Assembly: GCA_022791735.1 (NCBI GenBank)
Contig: JAAVZQ010000119.1
Location: 1 to 14,912 of the forward strand
Source of the DNA: Clostridia bacterium
GTDB lineage: Bacteria > Bacillota > Clostridia > TANB77 > CAG-508
Length of the DNA: 14,912 nt
Reading direction: 5' to 3'
Part shown: in pieces, positions 14,911 through 14,912 of the stretch
Position numbering within the stretch: the first letter of the stretch is position 1
How the letters are laid out: the number at the start of each line of letters is the position of its first letter
Position numbers and translations under genes: made by a program
The notes under the pieces: generated by a model
What the model was told of the DNA's origin: nothing
The model's database searches: none
The model's input: only the letters and a program-made list of their open reading frames with translations

Positions 14911-14912
14911 AC

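Overview
The window is AT-rich and reads like a low-GC Bacillota chromosome, probably an uncultured, gut-type Clostridia relative. Supporting signs are strong AGGAGG-type ribosome binding sites, sigma-A promoters with 17-bp spacers, short hairpin terminators, a class B sortase, and the gene order priA-def-fmt. All genes but one lie on the minus strand, so transcription runs from high to low coordinates.

Main observation: four otherwise well-preserved genes (TtcA-family tRNA thiolase, FtsX-type ABC permease, fmt, priA) each appear frameshifted once or three times, ten breaks in all. Every break is at an in-frame CGG codon. Dropping the C, so that CGGN is read as glycine GGN, restores the family sequence each time, including both glycines flanking the PriA Walker A loop. 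After the skips the four genes are 277, 928, 313 and 742 codons including stop. No intact stretch contains an in-frame CGG used as arginine. About 16 CGG trinucleotides in the other two phases (such as GAC GGA or ACG GAA) cause no shift. A sequencing error or decay process does not know the reading frame, so this points to a translational rule: CGG not decoded as a normal triplet, with +1 frameshifting or four-base decoding of CGGN as Gly. I know of no description of this in bacteria. The basis is direct reading plus family knowledge; the mechanism is inference.

Layout, from the right end: an inverted repeat at the window edge; priA with a promoter that makes it nearly leaderless; a large imperfect palindrome; def and fmt (N-terminal Met formylation cycle); a small one-pass membrane protein; a CmpB-type membrane protein; a beta-helix surface protein with a TPKSG sorting signal; a short membrane-anchored protein; a V8-like secreted serine protease; a secreted small protein, the only plus-strand gene; a large FtsX/MacB-type permease; a class B sortase that plausibly anchors the surface protein; the TtcA-like enzyme; a small unknown protein; and the first 21 codons of an ABC transporter ATPase.

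The ATPase, permease, protease and short membrane protein share an upstream box (core AAAAAGACAA on the minus strand). In three cases it lies upstream of the -35 element at the same helical phase, suggesting one regulon for a cell-envelope or exported-protein function. No tRNA, rRNA, CRISPR array, transposase or phage gene was seen. No gene-free stretch exceeds about 300 bases.
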